64,000 nt of DNA from an uncultured Lachnospiraceae bacterium (GCA_951802115.1 CATOPL010000006.1:62001-126000), one strand, 5' to 3'. Shown: positions 17,786 to 27,332, counted from the first letter of the stretch. Translations and numbers: made by a program. The notes: generated by a model from the sequence alone, not told the origin.

Positions 17786-19297
17786 ATGCTCTGGATTAAG
17801 AAAAAACAGCAGCTGATCGGACATTCTATCAGCAGAAAAATAACCGTTTTGTTTTCGGTGGTACTTCTGGCTGCACTTACGGCGTGCTGGCTGGCCAACA
17901 GCTTTTTTCTGGAACGTTATTATGTATTAAATAAAGAAAATGTTTTAAAGGAAGCGTGCAAAAAGCTGGATGAAGCTTCTAAAGCCGGGATTTTGGATCA
18001 GGAACAGTTTGTACAGCAGCTGGGGGTCATCTGTGAGACCAATAACATCAGTCTGTTTGTTATGGAGAGCAGCGGACAGGTAAAGATTTATACAATGAAG
18101 GATTATGAACTGATGCGGCACAGGCTTTATATGTATTTGTTTGGACAGCTTCCGGCGGGGGGGAAAGGAGAGATTCTGGAGGAAGCAGACTATTATACGA
18201 TTCGCACGAATCAGGATTCTTATTCTGATATGGAATATGTAGAGGTGACAGGTGTGCTGCAGAACGGAGAGCTGTTTCTGATGAGAACGGCGCTGGAACC
18301 GATCCGGGAGAGTGTGCAGCTGGCCAATCGTTTTCTTCTGTACGTGGGGATTTCCGTGCTGTTGATCAGCGCTCTGATCATTCAGATGCTTGCCAGAAGG
18401 ATTGCGGAACCGATTCTGGAGCTGGCGAAATTGTCGGAGCGTATGAGCAATCTGGAATTTGATGTGAAGTTTTCCGGTAAAAAAGATGATGAAATTACGT
18501 TTCTGGGCAATCATATGAACCGGCTTTCAGAAGCACTGGAAAAGGCAGTCTCAAAATTAAAAACGGCAAACAATGAACTTCAGCGGGATATCGAGCAGAA
18601 GACAAAAAATGATGAGATGCGCAAAGAATTTCTTTCGAATGTATCTCATGAACTGAAAACTCCGATTGCGCTGATTCAGGGGTATGCGGAAGGACTTCAG
18701 GAATGCGTTAATGAAGATCCGGAGAGCAGGAGCTTCTATTGCGATGTTATCAAGGATGAGGCAGAGAAAATGAACCGTATGGTAAAAAGTCTGCTGACGC
18801 TGAATGAGCTGGAATTCGGCAATGAGATTATAACAATGGAACACTTTGATCTTGCGCTTATGATCCGCAATATACTGCAGTCGACCAGGATTCTGTTTGA
18901 ACAAAGACAGGTGTCGCTTGTTTTTGAACAGAAAGAGCCGGTTTATGTATGGGCAAATGAGTATAAGTTACAGGAAGTGATGAATAACTATATCAGTAAC
19001 GCGTTGAACCATATAGATGGTGAAAAAATTATCAAAGTAACGATTCAGAAGCAGGAAGAACAGGTTCGTGTCGGGGTTTTTAATACCGGGAAGCCGATAC
19101 CGGAGCAGGAAATTCACCGGATCTGGGATAAATTTTACAAAGTGGATAAAGCCAGAACGAGAGAATATGGAGGAAGCGGTGTAGGCCTGTCTATTGTAAA
19201 GGTGATTCTGGAATCCATGCACCGGGATTATGGAGTGGTCAATTATGAGAATGGAGTTGAATTCTGGTTTGATGTGGACGGACATACGTATACTTGA
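17786..19297 (+). CDS. Membrane sensor histidine kinase without adjacent response regulator
   Basis: A 503-residue kinase. It has a membrane segment at residues about 22-44, an extracytoplasmic domain of about 130 residues, a second membrane segment (about 188-208, LLYVGISVLLISALIIQML), a HAMP linker, a HisKA box with the phospho-His in SNVSHELKTPIALIQGYAEGL, and a HATPase domain (NYISNALNH, DKFYKVDKARTREYGGSGVGLSIVK). GGGAGG precedes the ATG. It is alone, flanked by hydA and lysA. The orphan regulator at 1138-1818 resembles the regulators that commonly partner this NSFFLERYY-type kinase in Lachnospiraceae; that link is from memory and needs testing. Confidence 0.92.
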   Translation: MLWIKKKQQLIGHSISRKITVLFSVVLLAALTACWLANSFFLERYYVLNKENVLKEACKKLDEASKAGILDQEQFVQQLGVICETNNISLFVMESSGQVKIYTMKDYELMRHRLYMYLFGQLPAGGKGEILEEADYYTIRTNQDSYSDMEYVEVTGVLQNGELFLMRTALEPIRESVQLANRFLLYVGISVLLISALIIQMLARRIAEPILELAKLSERMSNLEFDVKFSGKKDDEITFLGNHMNRLSEALEKAVSKLKTANNELQRDIEQKTKNDEMRKEFLSNVSHELKTPIALIQGYAEGLQECVNEDPESRSFYCDVIKDEAEKMNRMVKSLLTLNELEFGNEIITMEHFDLALMIRNILQSTRILFEQRQVSLVFEQKEPVYVWANEYKLQEVMNNYISNALNHIDGEKIIKVTIQKQEEQVRVGVFNTGKPIPEQEIHRIWDKFYKVDKARTREYGGSGVGLSIVKVILESMHRDYGVVNYENGVEFWFDVDGHTYT

Positions 19298-19370
19298 CAG
19301 ATCAGGGAATCCGGGGACTGAATTGCAGCAGAAAAGAAAAAAGCAGATTTTTTCCGGATATGAAAAATGA

Positions 19371-19399
19371 TTGTAATATAAGAGATCTTATATTATAAT
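19371..19399 (+). promoter_or_regulatory. lysA promoter containing a 22-bp palindromic operator
   Basis: TTGTAA (19371-19376) and TATAAT (19394-19399) are 17 bases apart. The spacer carries a perfect inverted repeat, TAATATAAGA-GA-TCTTATATTA (19374-19395), overlapping both promoter boxes. This is the position expected for a repressor operator. Confidence 0.75.
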
Positions 19400-19430
19400 A
19401 ACTCCGGATTATGCAGCGAGGAGGAGCAAA

Positions 19431-20711
19431 ATGCAGATGAAAAAGGTACCTTTTGTTACAAAAACACAGGTTGAAGAAATTGTAAAGACATACCCGACCC
19501 CGTTTCACATTTATGATGAAAAAGGAATGCGCGAAAATGTGAAGGAATTATATGAGGCTTTTTCATGGAATAAAGGCTATAAAGAATATTTTGCAGTGAA
19601 AGCGACGCCGAATCCGTTTTTGATGCAGATTTTAAAGGAATATGGATGTGGGAGCGACTGTTCCTCAATGGCGGAGCTGGTATTGTCGGAGGCGGCAGGT
19701 ATTACAGGCGGGGATATTATGTTCTCTTCAAATGATACTCCGCCTGAGGAGTTTGCCTACTGTGAAAAACTGGGCGGCATCATTAATCTGGATGATATCA
19801 CCCACATTGAGGTGGTAGAAAGATCCGTCGGTTATCTTCCGGAAACGATGAGCTGTCGTTACAATCCCGGAGGATATTTTAAAATGAGCAACGGCATCAT
19901 GGACAATCCGGGTGATTCCAAATATGGTATGACGGAAGAGCAGATTACGGAAGCGTTCCGGATTATGAAAAAAAAGGGGGTAAAGAATTTTGGTATCCAT
20001 GCATTTCTGGCCAGCAATACAGTGACCAACGAGTATTATCCGCTGTTGGCGAAAGTTTTGTTTGAGCTGGCGGTGAAGTTGAAAAAAGAGACAGGAGCCA
20101 ATATCACTTTTATCAATCTTTCAGGCGGCATCGGGATTCCGTATACGCCGGATCAGGAAGCGAACAATATTCAGGTTATCGGTGAAGGGGTACGTAAAGT
20201 ATATGAGGAAGTACTGACGGCGGCAGGCATGGGGGAAGTAGCGATCTATACGGAACTTGGCCGCTATATGATGGGGCCTTATGGTGCGCTGATAACACAG
20301 GCAATTCATGAAAAACATATCCATAAAGAATATATCGGTACGGATGCCTGCGCAGCCGATTTGATGAGGCCTGCGATTTATGGTGCATATCATCATATCA
20401 CGGTGCTTGGGAAGGAAGAGGAGGCCTGCGATCACATATATGATGTGACCGGATCTCTTTGTGAAAACTGTGACAAATTTGCCGTAGACCGTCATCTTCC
20501 AAGGATCGAGAAAGGGGATTATCTGTTTATTCATGATACAGGAGCGCATGGACATTCCATGGGTTATAATTATAATGGAAAACTTCGTTCTGCGGAGCTT
20601 TTGCTCAGAGAAAACAAGGAAGTACAGCTGATTCGAAGGGCAGAGACATTAAACGACTATTTTGCTACTTTTGACTGTTTTGAGATCGGAAAGAAACTGC
20701 TGAAAAGATAA
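19431..20711 (+). CDS. lysA: Diaminopimelate decarboxylase
   Basis: A 426-residue PLP enzyme of the Orn/DAP/Arg decarboxylase group 2 fold. The PLP lysine is in YFAVKATPNP (residues about 50-60). Also visible are the HAFLASNT strand, the glycine loop SGGIGIPY, ELGRYMMGPYG, the CENCDKFAVDR motif at the subunit interface and the C-terminal DTGAHGHSMGYNYNG. It decarboxylates meso-diaminopimelate to lysine. GAGGAGG lies upstream of the ATG. It is monocistronic, with its own promoter and palindrome instead of a lysine riboswitch. A related decarboxylase substrate cannot be fully excluded, but the motifs fit DAP. Confidence 0.88.
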   Translation: MQMKKVPFVTKTQVEEIVKTYPTPFHIYDEKGMRENVKELYEAFSWNKGYKEYFAVKATPNPFLMQILKEYGCGSDCSSMAELVLSEAAGITGGDIMFSSNDTPPEEFAYCEKLGGIINLDDITHIEVVERSVGYLPETMSCRYNPGGYFKMSNGIMDNPGDSKYGMTEEQITEAFRIMKKKGVKNFGIHAFLASNTVTNEYYPLLAKVLFELAVKLKKETGANITFINLSGGIGIPYTPDQEANNIQVIGEGVRKVYEEVLTAAGMGEVAIYTELGRYMMGPYGALITQAIHEKHIHKEYIGTDACAADLMRPAIYGAYHHITVLGKEEEACDHIYDVTGSLCENCDKFAVDRHLPRIEKGDYLFIHDTGAHGHSMGYNYNGKLRSAELLLRENKEVQLIRRAETLNDYFATFDCFEIGKKLLKR

Positions 20712-20734
20712 AAACAGCCGTCAGAAAATTTTTC

Positions 20735-20763
20735 TTGCACTTTAGAATAACCTGTGGTAAACT
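20735..20763 (+). promoter_or_regulatory. Promoter of the tRNA-Leu gene
   Basis: TTGCAC (20735-20740) and TAAACT (20758-20763) are separated by 17 bases and lie 15 bases before the tRNA. Confidence 0.75.
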
Positions 20764-20778
20764 ACAAGAGTTAAGAGC

Positions 20779-20861
20779 GCAGGAGTGGCGGAATGGCAGA
20801 CGCATCAGACTCAAAATCTGACGTAGGTGACTATGTGTGGGTTCAAGTCCCATCTCCTGCA
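20779..20861 (+). tRNA. tRNA-Leu (anticodon CAA)
   Basis: The acceptor stem GCAGGAG pairs with CTCCTGC. The anticodon stem TCAGA/TCTGA encloses CTCAAAA, giving anticodon CAA, which reads UUG. A long variable arm and a T arm (GTGGG-TTCAAGT-CCCAT) are present, as expected for a class II leucine tRNA. The CCA end is not encoded (the sequence continues ATCAG after the acceptor stem). Confidence 0.95.
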
Positions 20862-20867
20862 TCAGAA

Positions 20868-20911
20868 GGCGCGAAGCAGAACACAGGCGGTTTAGGTTTC
20901 GCGCCATTTTA
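20868..20911 (+). terminator. Hairpin after tRNA-Leu
   Basis: GGCGCGAA (20868-20875) pairs with TTCGCGCC (20898-20905) and is followed by ATTTTA. It probably ends or processes the tRNA transcript. Confidence 0.6.
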
Positions 20912-20925
20912 TGTATGAGTATTAT

Positions 20926-20958
20926 GGGGGTATTGCAAAGTGCGATACCTCCTTTTTT
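20926..20958 (+). terminator. Rho-independent terminator after tRNA-Leu
   Basis: An 11-bp stem with two G-U pairs (20926-20936 with 20942-20952) and a 5-base loop is followed directly by TTTTTT. Confidence 0.85.
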
Positions 20959-20967
20959 GTAAGTGCC

Positions 20968-20996
20968 TTGCATTCCACAGAGCCATTCGTTATAAT
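20968..20996 (+). promoter_or_regulatory. Promoter of the anti-sigma-like/polA/coaE operon
   Basis: TTGCAT (20968-20973) and TATAAT (20991-20996) are 17 bases apart. They follow a terminator and precede the tightly packed gene series starting at 21044. Confidence 0.8.
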
Positions 20997-21043
20997 TGGG
21001 AGCATATGGATGAATGATGAATGCAGGCGGCAGGAGTATGATT

Positions 21044-21367
21044 ATGAACTGTAAAGAAACGCAGAGACTTCTGGTTCCGTATATCAACGGAGATCTGGAA
21101 TCAGGAGAGGAAGAAGAGTTTGTCCGGCATATCCGTCACTGTCCGGAGTGCTATGAAGAACTGGAAGTCTATGCCACGGTATTTGCCGGAATCCGTCAGC
21201 TGGACGGTGCGGACGAGAAAATTGATTATCGGACGCTGGTAGAAGATTCCCTGGATCATTCAGAAGAAGATGCGATTGATGAACATTTTCTTTCAACTTA
21301 TGCATTTTTATTGAAAACAGCGGCGACAATAATTCTGTTTTATATGTTGGTGAGGTGGTTTTTTTAA
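21044..21367 (+). CDS. Small membrane protein with anti-sigma-type zinc finger (zf-HC2)
   Basis: The ATG at 21044, seven bases after AGGAG, gives 107 residues. The N-terminal part is a zf-HC2 domain (MNCKETQRLLVPYINGDL, then FVRHIRHCPECYEEL with the H-x3-C-x2-C zinc site). A C-terminal hydrophobic segment (about residues 86-105, ATIILFYMLVRWFF) anchors it in the membrane. Such proteins usually bind an ECF sigma factor, but no sigma gene is adjacent; its stop codon overlaps the start of polA. Function beyond the fold is unknown. Confidence 0.8.
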   Translation: MNCKETQRLLVPYINGDLESGEEEEFVRHIRHCPECYEELEVYATVFAGIRQLDGADEKIDYRTLVEDSLDHSEEDAIDEHFLSTYAFLLKTAATIILFYMLVRWFF

Positions 21368-23970
21368 TGAGCAGAAAAATGGTATTGATTGACGGACATA
21401 GCATTATTCACCGGGCATTTTACGGAGTGCCGGATCTGACCAATGCGGAAGGACTTCATACCAATGGTATTTACGGGTTTTTGAATATTATGTTTCGAAT
21501 CCTGGAGGAGGAAAAACCGGATTATTTTATGGTGGCGTTCGATCTGAATGCGCCGACGTTTCGTCACCAGATGTACAACGCCTATAAAGGGACAAGAAAA
21601 AGTATGCCGGATGAACTAAGAGAACAGGTTCCGGTGCTGAAAGAACTGCTTATTGCCATGAGAATTCCTCTTTTAATGAAGGAAGGATATGAGGCGGATG
21701 ATCTGCTTGGCACAATAGCGAGAAAAAGTGAGACAGAGGGCCTTGATACGGTCATCGTATCCGGAGACAGGGATCTTCTGCAGATTGCGACAGACCGGAT
21801 CATGATTCGAATGCCGAAAACCAGAAAAGGGGTCACGGAGATTGAGAACTATTATGCTGCAGATGTGCAGTCTGTGTATCAGGTGACGCCGCCGCAGATT
21901 ATTGAGCTTAAAGCGCTGATGGGGGATTCGTCAGATAATATCCCGGGAGTTCCCGGTATTGGAGAAAAAGGAGCCACGGCTCTGATTACGGCCTATGGCG
22001 ATATTGAGACTGCTTATGCACATGTGGATGAGATCAGACAAAAACGTACCAGGGAAGCACTGCGGGAGCATTTTGATATGGCAGTGATGAGTAAAAAGCT
22101 GGCGACGATCTGCGTGGAGGCTCCTGTAACACTTGATCTTGAAGCGGCAGAATTTACGAATCCTTATACCCCGGAGGCATATGAATGGTGTAAAAAACTG
22201 AATTTTCGAAAATATCTGGAGCGGTTTGAAAAAGAAGGGACGCAGTTGCTGCAGGAGACAGAGCCGGAGGCAAAACGGATTACGGACCCTGTGGAAGCGG
22301 AAAATATATTTCGAAGAGCAGAAAAACAGGAGCGGGTCGCATTTGAACTTCTGAGGCGGAAAAAAGAAGACGGCCTGACTCTGACTCTGTCATCGGACGG
22401 CTATGGAATGACAACGGCAGAAGAGGAGATGTCTTTCTCACTGGCTTTGTCGGGTACTGAGGCATATGAGCTGGCAGAAGAGGGAATTCTGACGGCAGAA
22501 GCTCTGCTTGACGGTCTGCACCGGATCATCAGAGCAGTGCCGTTTTGTGCCACGTCGGATGTAAAAAAACTGCTGAAGGATGTAAAAGTTGCCCCGGAAC
22601 ATCAGTCACATCTGTTTGACATTGAGATTGCTGCTTATCTGAACAATCCGCTTGCCAGTCAGTATGCGCATGAAGACCTGGAAAAGCCGTATGCGGCTCT
22701 GACAACATGGAAGCGGGCCGGAATACTGGAAGAAAAACTGAGTGCAACAGGGATGCAAAAGCTGTTTGACGAGGTGGAGATGCCGCTTGTATTTACCCTG
22801 TATGACATGGAAGAGGACGGAATTCGTGTCCATGCAGAAGAGCTGAAAGCATATGGGGAAGCGCTGACGGGAAGGATCAAAGAGCTCGAAAAGCAGATTC
22901 ATGCGGCGGCAGGAGAAAAGTTCAATATCAATTCTCCGAAACAGCTCGGCGTGATTCTGTTTGAGAAGCTGGGACTGCCGGAAGGAAAAAAGACCAAGAC
23001 CGGTTATTCTACATCCGCGGAAGTGCTGGATAAACTGGCTCCGGAACATGCGATTGTAAAAGATATTCTGGAATACCGTCAGCTGACCAAATTAAAATCC
23101 ACCTATGCGGACGGGCTGGCAGGATGTATCGCAGAAGACGGAAGGATTCACAGTAATTTCAACCAGACGATTACGGCAACCGGAAGGATCAGCAGTACGG
23201 AACCGAATCTGCAGAATATTCCGGTCCGTATGGAGCTGGGACGACTGATCCGAAAGGTTTTTGTTCCCCGGGAAGGCTGTATTTTTGTGGATGCGGATTA
23301 TTCGCAGATCGAGCTGCGGGTGCTGGCGCATATGTCCCAGGACGAGAAGCTGATCGAGGCATATCAGCAGGCGGAGGATATCCACCGGATCACGGCTTCT
23401 GAGGTATTTCATGTGCCCTTAGAAGAAGTCACATCTTTACAGAGGCGCAATGCCAAAGCGGTAAATTTTGGGATTGTGTACGGGATCAGCTCTTTTGGAT
23501 TGTCTCAGGATCTGAGCATTTCCACAAAGGAAGCCAGAGAATATATTGACCGGTATTTTGAGACTTATCCGGGGATCAAGACGTTTCTGGACGGGCTGGT
23601 ATCCGGGGCCAAGGAACAGGGGTATGTGACTACCATGTACGGCAGACGCAGGCCCATACCAGAGCTGAAATCTTCGAATTATATGCAGCGTTCCTTTGGG
23701 GAACGGGTGGCAATGAATTCTCCGATTCAGGGAACAGCCGCCGATATCATCAAAATTGCCATGATCCGCGTACATGATAGGCTGAGAGAGGAAGGACTTC
23801 GTTCCCGCCTGATTCTGCAGGTGCATGACGAACTTTTGATTGAGGCGTATGAAGAAGAAGCAGACCGGGTGGAGCAGATTCTGCAGGAAGAGATGCAGCA
23901 GGCGGCCAGACTGGATGTGGCGCTGGAGATTGACATGCACAGGGGGCAGACCTGGTATGAGGCAAAATAG
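21367..23970 (+). CDS. polA: DNA polymerase I
   Basis: The ATG at 21367 overlaps the preceding stop and has GAGGTGG upstream, giving 867 residues. The N-terminal 5'-3' exonuclease domain (about 1-290) has LIDGHSIIHRAF, the acidic EADDLLGT and SGDRDLLQ, and the helix-hairpin-helix GVPGIGEKGA. The middle region (about 300-470) is a degenerate 3'-5' exonuclease domain without obvious catalytic acids. The polymerase domain carries DADYSQIELRVLAHMSQDEKLIEAY, RRNAKAVNFGIVYGIS and QVHDELL. It fills gaps and removes RNA primers. A GTG start at 21355 is possible but less likely. Confidence 0.95.
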   Translation: MSRKMVLIDGHSIIHRAFYGVPDLTNAEGLHTNGIYGFLNIMFRILEEEKPDYFMVAFDLNAPTFRHQMYNAYKGTRKSMPDELREQVPVLKELLIAMRIPLLMKEGYEADDLLGTIARKSETEGLDTVIVSGDRDLLQIATDRIMIRMPKTRKGVTEIENYYAADVQSVYQVTPPQIIELKALMGDSSDNIPGVPGIGEKGATALITAYGDIETAYAHVDEIRQKRTREALREHFDMAVMSKKLATICVEAPVTLDLEAAEFTNPYTPEAYEWCKKLNFRKYLERFEKEGTQLLQETEPEAKRITDPVEAENIFRRAEKQERVAFELLRRKKEDGLTLTLSSDGYGMTTAEEEMSFSLALSGTEAYELAEEGILTAEALLDGLHRIIRAVPFCATSDVKKLLKDVKVAPEHQSHLFDIEIAAYLNNPLASQYAHEDLEKPYAALTTWKRAGILEEKLSATGMQKLFDEVEMPLVFTLYDMEEDGIRVHAEELKAYGEALTGRIKELEKQIHAAAGEKFNINSPKQLGVILFEKLGLPEGKKTKTGYSTSAEVLDKLAPEHAIVKDILEYRQLTKLKSTYADGLAGCIAEDGRIHSNFNQTITATGRISSTEPNLQNIPVRMELGRLIRKVFVPREGCIFVDADYSQIELRVLAHMSQDEKLIEAYQQAEDIHRITASEVFHVPLEEVTSLQRRNAKAVNFGIVYGISSFGLSQDLSISTKEAREYIDRYFETYPGIKTFLDGLVSGAKEQGYVTTMYGRRRPIPELKSSNYMQRSFGERVAMNSPIQGTAADIIKIAMIRVHDRLREEGLRSRLILQVHDELLIEAYEEEADRVEQILQEEMQQAARLDVALEIDMHRGQTWYEAK

Positions 23971-24558
23971 ATGAAAGTAATCGGAGTGACCGGAGGAGTC
24001 GGAGCCGGAAAAAGTACGGTGCTTCAATATCTGGAAGAAGCATACGGCGCAGAAGTGATTCTGGCAGATCAGGTGGGACATGAGGTTATGGAGCCGGGAA
24101 CGCAGGCGTACCAGGAAATACTGTCTGTTTTTGGAATTTCTGTCAGAGCCGGAAACGGAAGAATTGACCGCAGAGTTCTTGGAGATCTGGTTTTTGGAAG
24201 TGAACAGAAGAGAAGAGAACTCAATGCCATTGTTCATCCGGCAGTGAAGCGGGAGATACTTCACAGGATCGAACAGGCAGAGGTAAAAGGAACGAACCTG
24301 GTGGTCGTGGAGGCGGCGTTGTTTCTGGAAGAAAAATATGATGAATTCTGCGATGAAACATGGTATATTTATGCGGATGAGAGCAGGAGGCGAAGCAGGC
24401 TCAGGGATTCCAGAAATTATACCGATGAACGAATCGACCAGATATTCCGAAGTCAGAAAAAACATGAAGAGTTTTTGCGCCGGTGTGATCAGGTGATTGA
24501 TAATAATGGAACAGCAGAGGATACCTGCTGTCAGATAGATAAAAGGATGAAGAGATAG
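23971..24558 (+). CDS. coaE: Dephospho-CoA kinase
   Basis: A 195-residue P-loop kinase with GGVGAGKST (residues 7-15), the ADQVGHEVM substrate region, and RRSRLRDSR in the lid. It phosphorylates the 3'-OH of dephospho-CoA, the last step of coenzyme A synthesis. The ATG follows the polA stop directly, and its own stop is followed at once by the next gene; the polA-coaE order is common in Firmicutes. Confidence 0.93.
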   Translation: MKVIGVTGGVGAGKSTVLQYLEEAYGAEVILADQVGHEVMEPGTQAYQEILSVFGISVRAGNGRIDRRVLGDLVFGSEQKRRELNAIVHPAVKREILHRIEQAEVKGTNLVVVEAALFLEEKYDEFCDETWYIYADESRRRSRLRDSRNYTDERIDQIFRSQKKHEEFLRRCDQVIDNNGTAEDTCCQIDKRMKR

Positions 24559-25356
24559 ATGAGATTGTGCAGTATTGCCAGCGGCAGCAGCGGAAACTGT
24601 ATATATACAGGAAGCGACAGGACCCATCTTCTGATAGACGCGGGAATCAGCGCCAAAAAAGTGGAGGAAGGCCTTCGGGAACTTCAGGTGGAAGGAAAGG
24701 ACATTCAGGGACTTCTGATCACTCATGAACATTCGGATCATATCAAAGGAGCCGGAATTCTGGCCCGGAGATACGGAATTCCGATCTATGCCACAAAAGG
24801 CACGATCCGGAGAATGAAGGCGGCAAAGAGCCTGGGTGTTATTGATGAAGGCCTGTACCGTGTGATCCGTGCGGATGACCGTTTTATGATCGGGGATGTA
24901 CAGGTAGAGCCGTTTCGAATCTCTCATGATGCGGCAGAGCCGGTGGCGTTCCGGTTTTCCTGCGGAGGAAAAAGTGCGGCGATTGCCACAGACATGGGCG
25001 TATATACGGACTACATAGTTGAACATCTGAAGGAACTGGACGTACTTTTGCTGGAAGCAAATCATGATATTCAAATGCTTCAGGTAGGTCCTTACCCATA
25101 TCCTCTCAAGCAGCGGATTCTTGGAGAATGCGGACATCTGTCCAATGAAAGCGCGGGGCAGCTTCTGTGTAAAATTCTGCATGACCATATGAAAAAAATC
25201 TATCTCGGGCATCTGAGTAAAGAGAATAACTATGCAGAGCTTGCATATGAGACGGTAAAACTGGAGATCCAGCTGGGACCGGTGACCTATGGTGCAGGAG
25301 ATTTCGATATACAGGTGGCAAAAAGAGACTGCTGTTCCGGAATCTGCGAATGGTAA
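24559..25356 (+). CDS. walJ: MBL-fold metallohydrolase of the WalJ/YycJ type
   Basis: A 265-residue metallo-beta-lactamase-fold protein starting MRLCSIASGSSGNC, which is typical of YycJ/WalJ. Metal ligands are visible in THEHSDH (residues 54-60), in a Cys/Asp region AIATDMG, in LEANHD and in GHLS near the C-terminus. WalJ is thought to link DNA metabolism or cell division with cell-wall control. Elsewhere it neighbours walRK, but here it follows coaE with no gap. The start overlaps nothing and there is no separate promoter. Confidence 0.88.
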   Translation: MRLCSIASGSSGNCIYTGSDRTHLLIDAGISAKKVEEGLRELQVEGKDIQGLLITHEHSDHIKGAGILARRYGIPIYATKGTIRRMKAAKSLGVIDEGLYRVIRADDRFMIGDVQVEPFRISHDAAEPVAFRFSCGGKSAAIATDMGVYTDYIVEHLKELDVLLLEANHDIQMLQVGPYPYPLKQRILGECGHLSNESAGQLLCKILHDHMKKIYLGHLSKENNYAELAYETVKLEIQLGPVTYGAGDFDIQVAKRDCCSGICEW

Positions 25357-25402
25357 GAGGACCGGAACTGTGGATGTTTTAGAAAGAATGAGGAAAGCGA
25401 AG

Positions 25403-25672
25403 ATGAAAAAATTTATCATTACAGTAGTAGGACATGATGCAGTGGGGATTATTGCCAGAGTCTGCACTTATCTGGCAGAGAACAGTGTAAATATTCTGGA
25501 CATTTCTCAGACAATCGTGGACGGGTATTTTAATATGATGATGATTGTGGATGCAGGAAATGTGGAGGATGTGACAAAGATGTCAGATGAGCTTTCCGGA
25601 CTGGGTGAGGAGATCGGGGTTATTATCCGTTGTCAGCATGAGGATATTTTTAATATGATGCACAGGGTATAA
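25403..25672 (+). CDS. ACT domain protein (UPF0237 type)
   Basis: An 89-residue single ACT domain ([21 protein letters not shown], then [25 protein letters not shown]). The ATG at 25403 has AGGA eight bases upstream. It is co-directional with the DUF711 gene 37 bases later; this pair is conserved in many Firmicutes and is thought to be functionally linked. ACT domains bind amino acids or similar ligands; the ligand is unknown. Confidence 0.88.
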   Translation: MKKFIITVVGHDAVGIIARVCTYLAENSVNILDISQTIVDGYFNMMMIVDAGNVEDVTKMSDELSGLGEEIGVIIRCQHEDIFNMMHRV

Positions 25673-25709
25673 GAAAGTTGTGCGGGGCGCTAATAGACAA
25701 GGAGAGACT

Positions 25710-27074
25710 ATGATTAATATTCAAGAGGTACTTGAGACCAATAAAATGATCGAGCAGGAAAACCTGGATGTAAGAACGATTACACTGGGGATCAGTCTGA
25801 TTGACTGCATTGATTCGGATCTGGAAGTGCTGAAAAAAAATATCTACAAGAAGATCACAAACACAGCCAAAGATCTGGTATCGACGGGGCAGGCGATAGA
25901 ATCTCAATATGGAATCCCGATTGTAAACAAGCGGATTTCTGTTACCCCGATTGCGCTGGTCGGGGGCGCTGCCTGCAGGACGCCGGAAGACTTTGTGGAG
26001 TTGGCAAAAGTGTTGGATCAGGCGGCGGAAAAGGCAGGAGTCAATTTTCTGGGCGGATTTTCCGCACTGGTGTCCAAAGGAATGACAAAGAGCGACGAGC
26101 TTTTGATGCATGCGATTCCCAGAGCGCTTGCTGTGACAAAAAGGGTATGCGGTTCCGTGAATCTGGGATCCAGCAAAACAGGAATCGATATGGATGCAGT
26201 GAAACTGATGGGGGAAATTATCAGGCAGACGGCGGAGCTTACAAAGGAGCAGGATTCGCTTGGCTGTGCAAAACTGGTTGTGTTCTGTAATGCACCGGAT
26301 GATAATCCCTTTATGGCAGGCGCTTTCCACGGTGTAACAGAAGCAGATGCGGTTATCAATGTGGGAGTCAGCGGTCCGGGAGTTGTAAAGACGGCGTTGT
26401 CCGGGGTACGTGGAGAGAACTTTGAAGTGCTCTGTGAGACTATCAAAAAGACAGCATTTAAAGTTACCCGTGTAGGGCAGCTGGTGGCTCAGGAAGCTTC
26501 CAGGCGTATGGGGATTCCGTTTGGTATCATTGATCTCTCTCTGGCTCCGACACCTGCAGTCGGAGACAGCGTGGCGGAAATCCTCGAAGAGATCGGGCTG
26601 GAATATGCAGGTGCGCCGGGAACCACGGCGGCGCTGGCTCTTTTAAATGATCAGGTTAAAAAAGGAGGCGTTATGGCTTCTTCCTATGTCGGGGGATTAA
26701 GCGGCGCATTTATTCCGGTCAGCGAGGACCAGGGGATGATCGATGCAGTACAGGCGGGAGCGCTGACACTGGAAAAGCTGGAGGCAATGACCTGCGTCTG
26801 CTCTGTAGGTCTCGACATGATTGCCATTCCAGGGGATACCAGTCCGTCGACCATCTCCGGTATCATTGCAGACGAAATGGCGATCGGTATGGTGAATCAG
26901 AAAACAACGGCGGTTCGTGTGATTCCGGTTATCGGTAAAACAGTCGGTGATATGGTGGAGTTTGGCGGTCTGCTCGGGTATGCGCCGGTTATGCCGGTTA
27001 ATCCGTACTCCTGCGAGGCCTTTGTCAGCCGCGGAGGAAGGATTCCGGCGCCGATCCACAGTTTTAAAAACTGA
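25710..27074 (+). CDS. DUF711/UPF0210 family protein
   Basis: A 454-residue protein of the UPF0210 (DUF711, PFL-like) family, with conserved blocks [68 protein letters not shown] and a C-terminal PIHSFKN. The family is distantly related to glycyl radical enzymes in fold, but no glycyl radical motif is present and its activity is unknown. AAGGAGAG precedes the ATG. It pairs with the ACT protein upstream. The stop lies eight bases before the -35 box of the next transcription unit. Confidence 0.88.
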   Translation: MINIQEVLETNKMIEQENLDVRTITLGISLIDCIDSDLEVLKKNIYKKITNTAKDLVSTGQAIESQYGIPIVNKRISVTPIALVGGAACRTPEDFVELAKVLDQAAEKAGVNFLGGFSALVSKGMTKSDELLMHAIPRALAVTKRVCGSVNLGSSKTGIDMDAVKLMGEIIRQTAELTKEQDSLGCAKLVVFCNAPDDNPFMAGAFHGVTEADAVINVGVSGPGVVKTALSGVRGENFEVLCETIKKTAFKVTRVGQLVAQEASRRMGIPFGIIDLSLAPTPAVGDSVAEILEEIGLEYAGAPGTTAALALLNDQVKKGGVMASSYVGGLSGAFIPVSEDQGMIDAVQAGALTLEKLEAMTCVCSVGLDMIAIPGDTSPSTISGIIADEMAIGMVNQKTTAVRVIPVIGKTVGDMVEFGGLLGYAPVMPVNPYSCEAFVSRGGRIPAPIHSFKN

Positions 27075-27081
27075 TACAGTC

Positions 27082-27110
27082 TTGACGGTTCACAGAGTAT
27101 CGATTATAAT
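27082..27110 (+). promoter_or_regulatory. Strong promoter driving the cobalamin riboswitch RNA
   Basis: TTGACG (27082-27087) and a perfect TATAAT (27105-27110) are 17 bases apart. The predicted start near 27117 falls at the 5' edge of the riboswitch, so the riboswitch is transcribed from its own promoter rather than from the DUF711 gene. Confidence 0.85.
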
Positions 27111-27116
27111 AAGTAA

Positions 27117-27332
27117 CGTGCAGAGAATGCTGTGTCAAGTGCGCATGGAAGTGCGAAAAGGGAATCAGGTGTGAATCCTGAACGATCCGGTCACTGTATT
27201 CGGAGAGTCTGCCTTCGGTATCCCATTGCAGAACCCGCGAGAAACATGCGAGAAGGGGAAGACAGACATTTGATCCGTAAGCCAGGAAACCTGCTTGACA
27301 TATGAGATGAGCTTCCGTGCAGAGCGTTACAT
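27117..27332 (+). promoter_or_regulatory. Cobalamin (B12) riboswitch
   Basis: The conserved core of the cobalamin aptamer is visible in order: AAAAGGGAA, CAGGTGTGAATCCTG, GGTCACTGTA, then GGGGAAGACAGACA, GATCCGTAAGCCAGGA and AACCTGC. Spacing and order match the classical btuB-type aptamer. Downstream, GACAGGA (27339-27345) pairs with TCCTGTC (27357-27363), hiding an AGGAGG and the ATG of a 12-codon frame, and could be the expression platform. The next gene, kdpE, is on the opposite strand, so no B12-related gene is controlled in cis. Confidence 0.88.

Noticed and set aside
23437-25467. 676-codon open frame on the minus strand across polA, coaE, walJ and the ACT gene
   Set aside because: It spans four clearly real + strand genes, starts without a ribosome site and its translation shows no domain. 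It is a by-product of codon usage.
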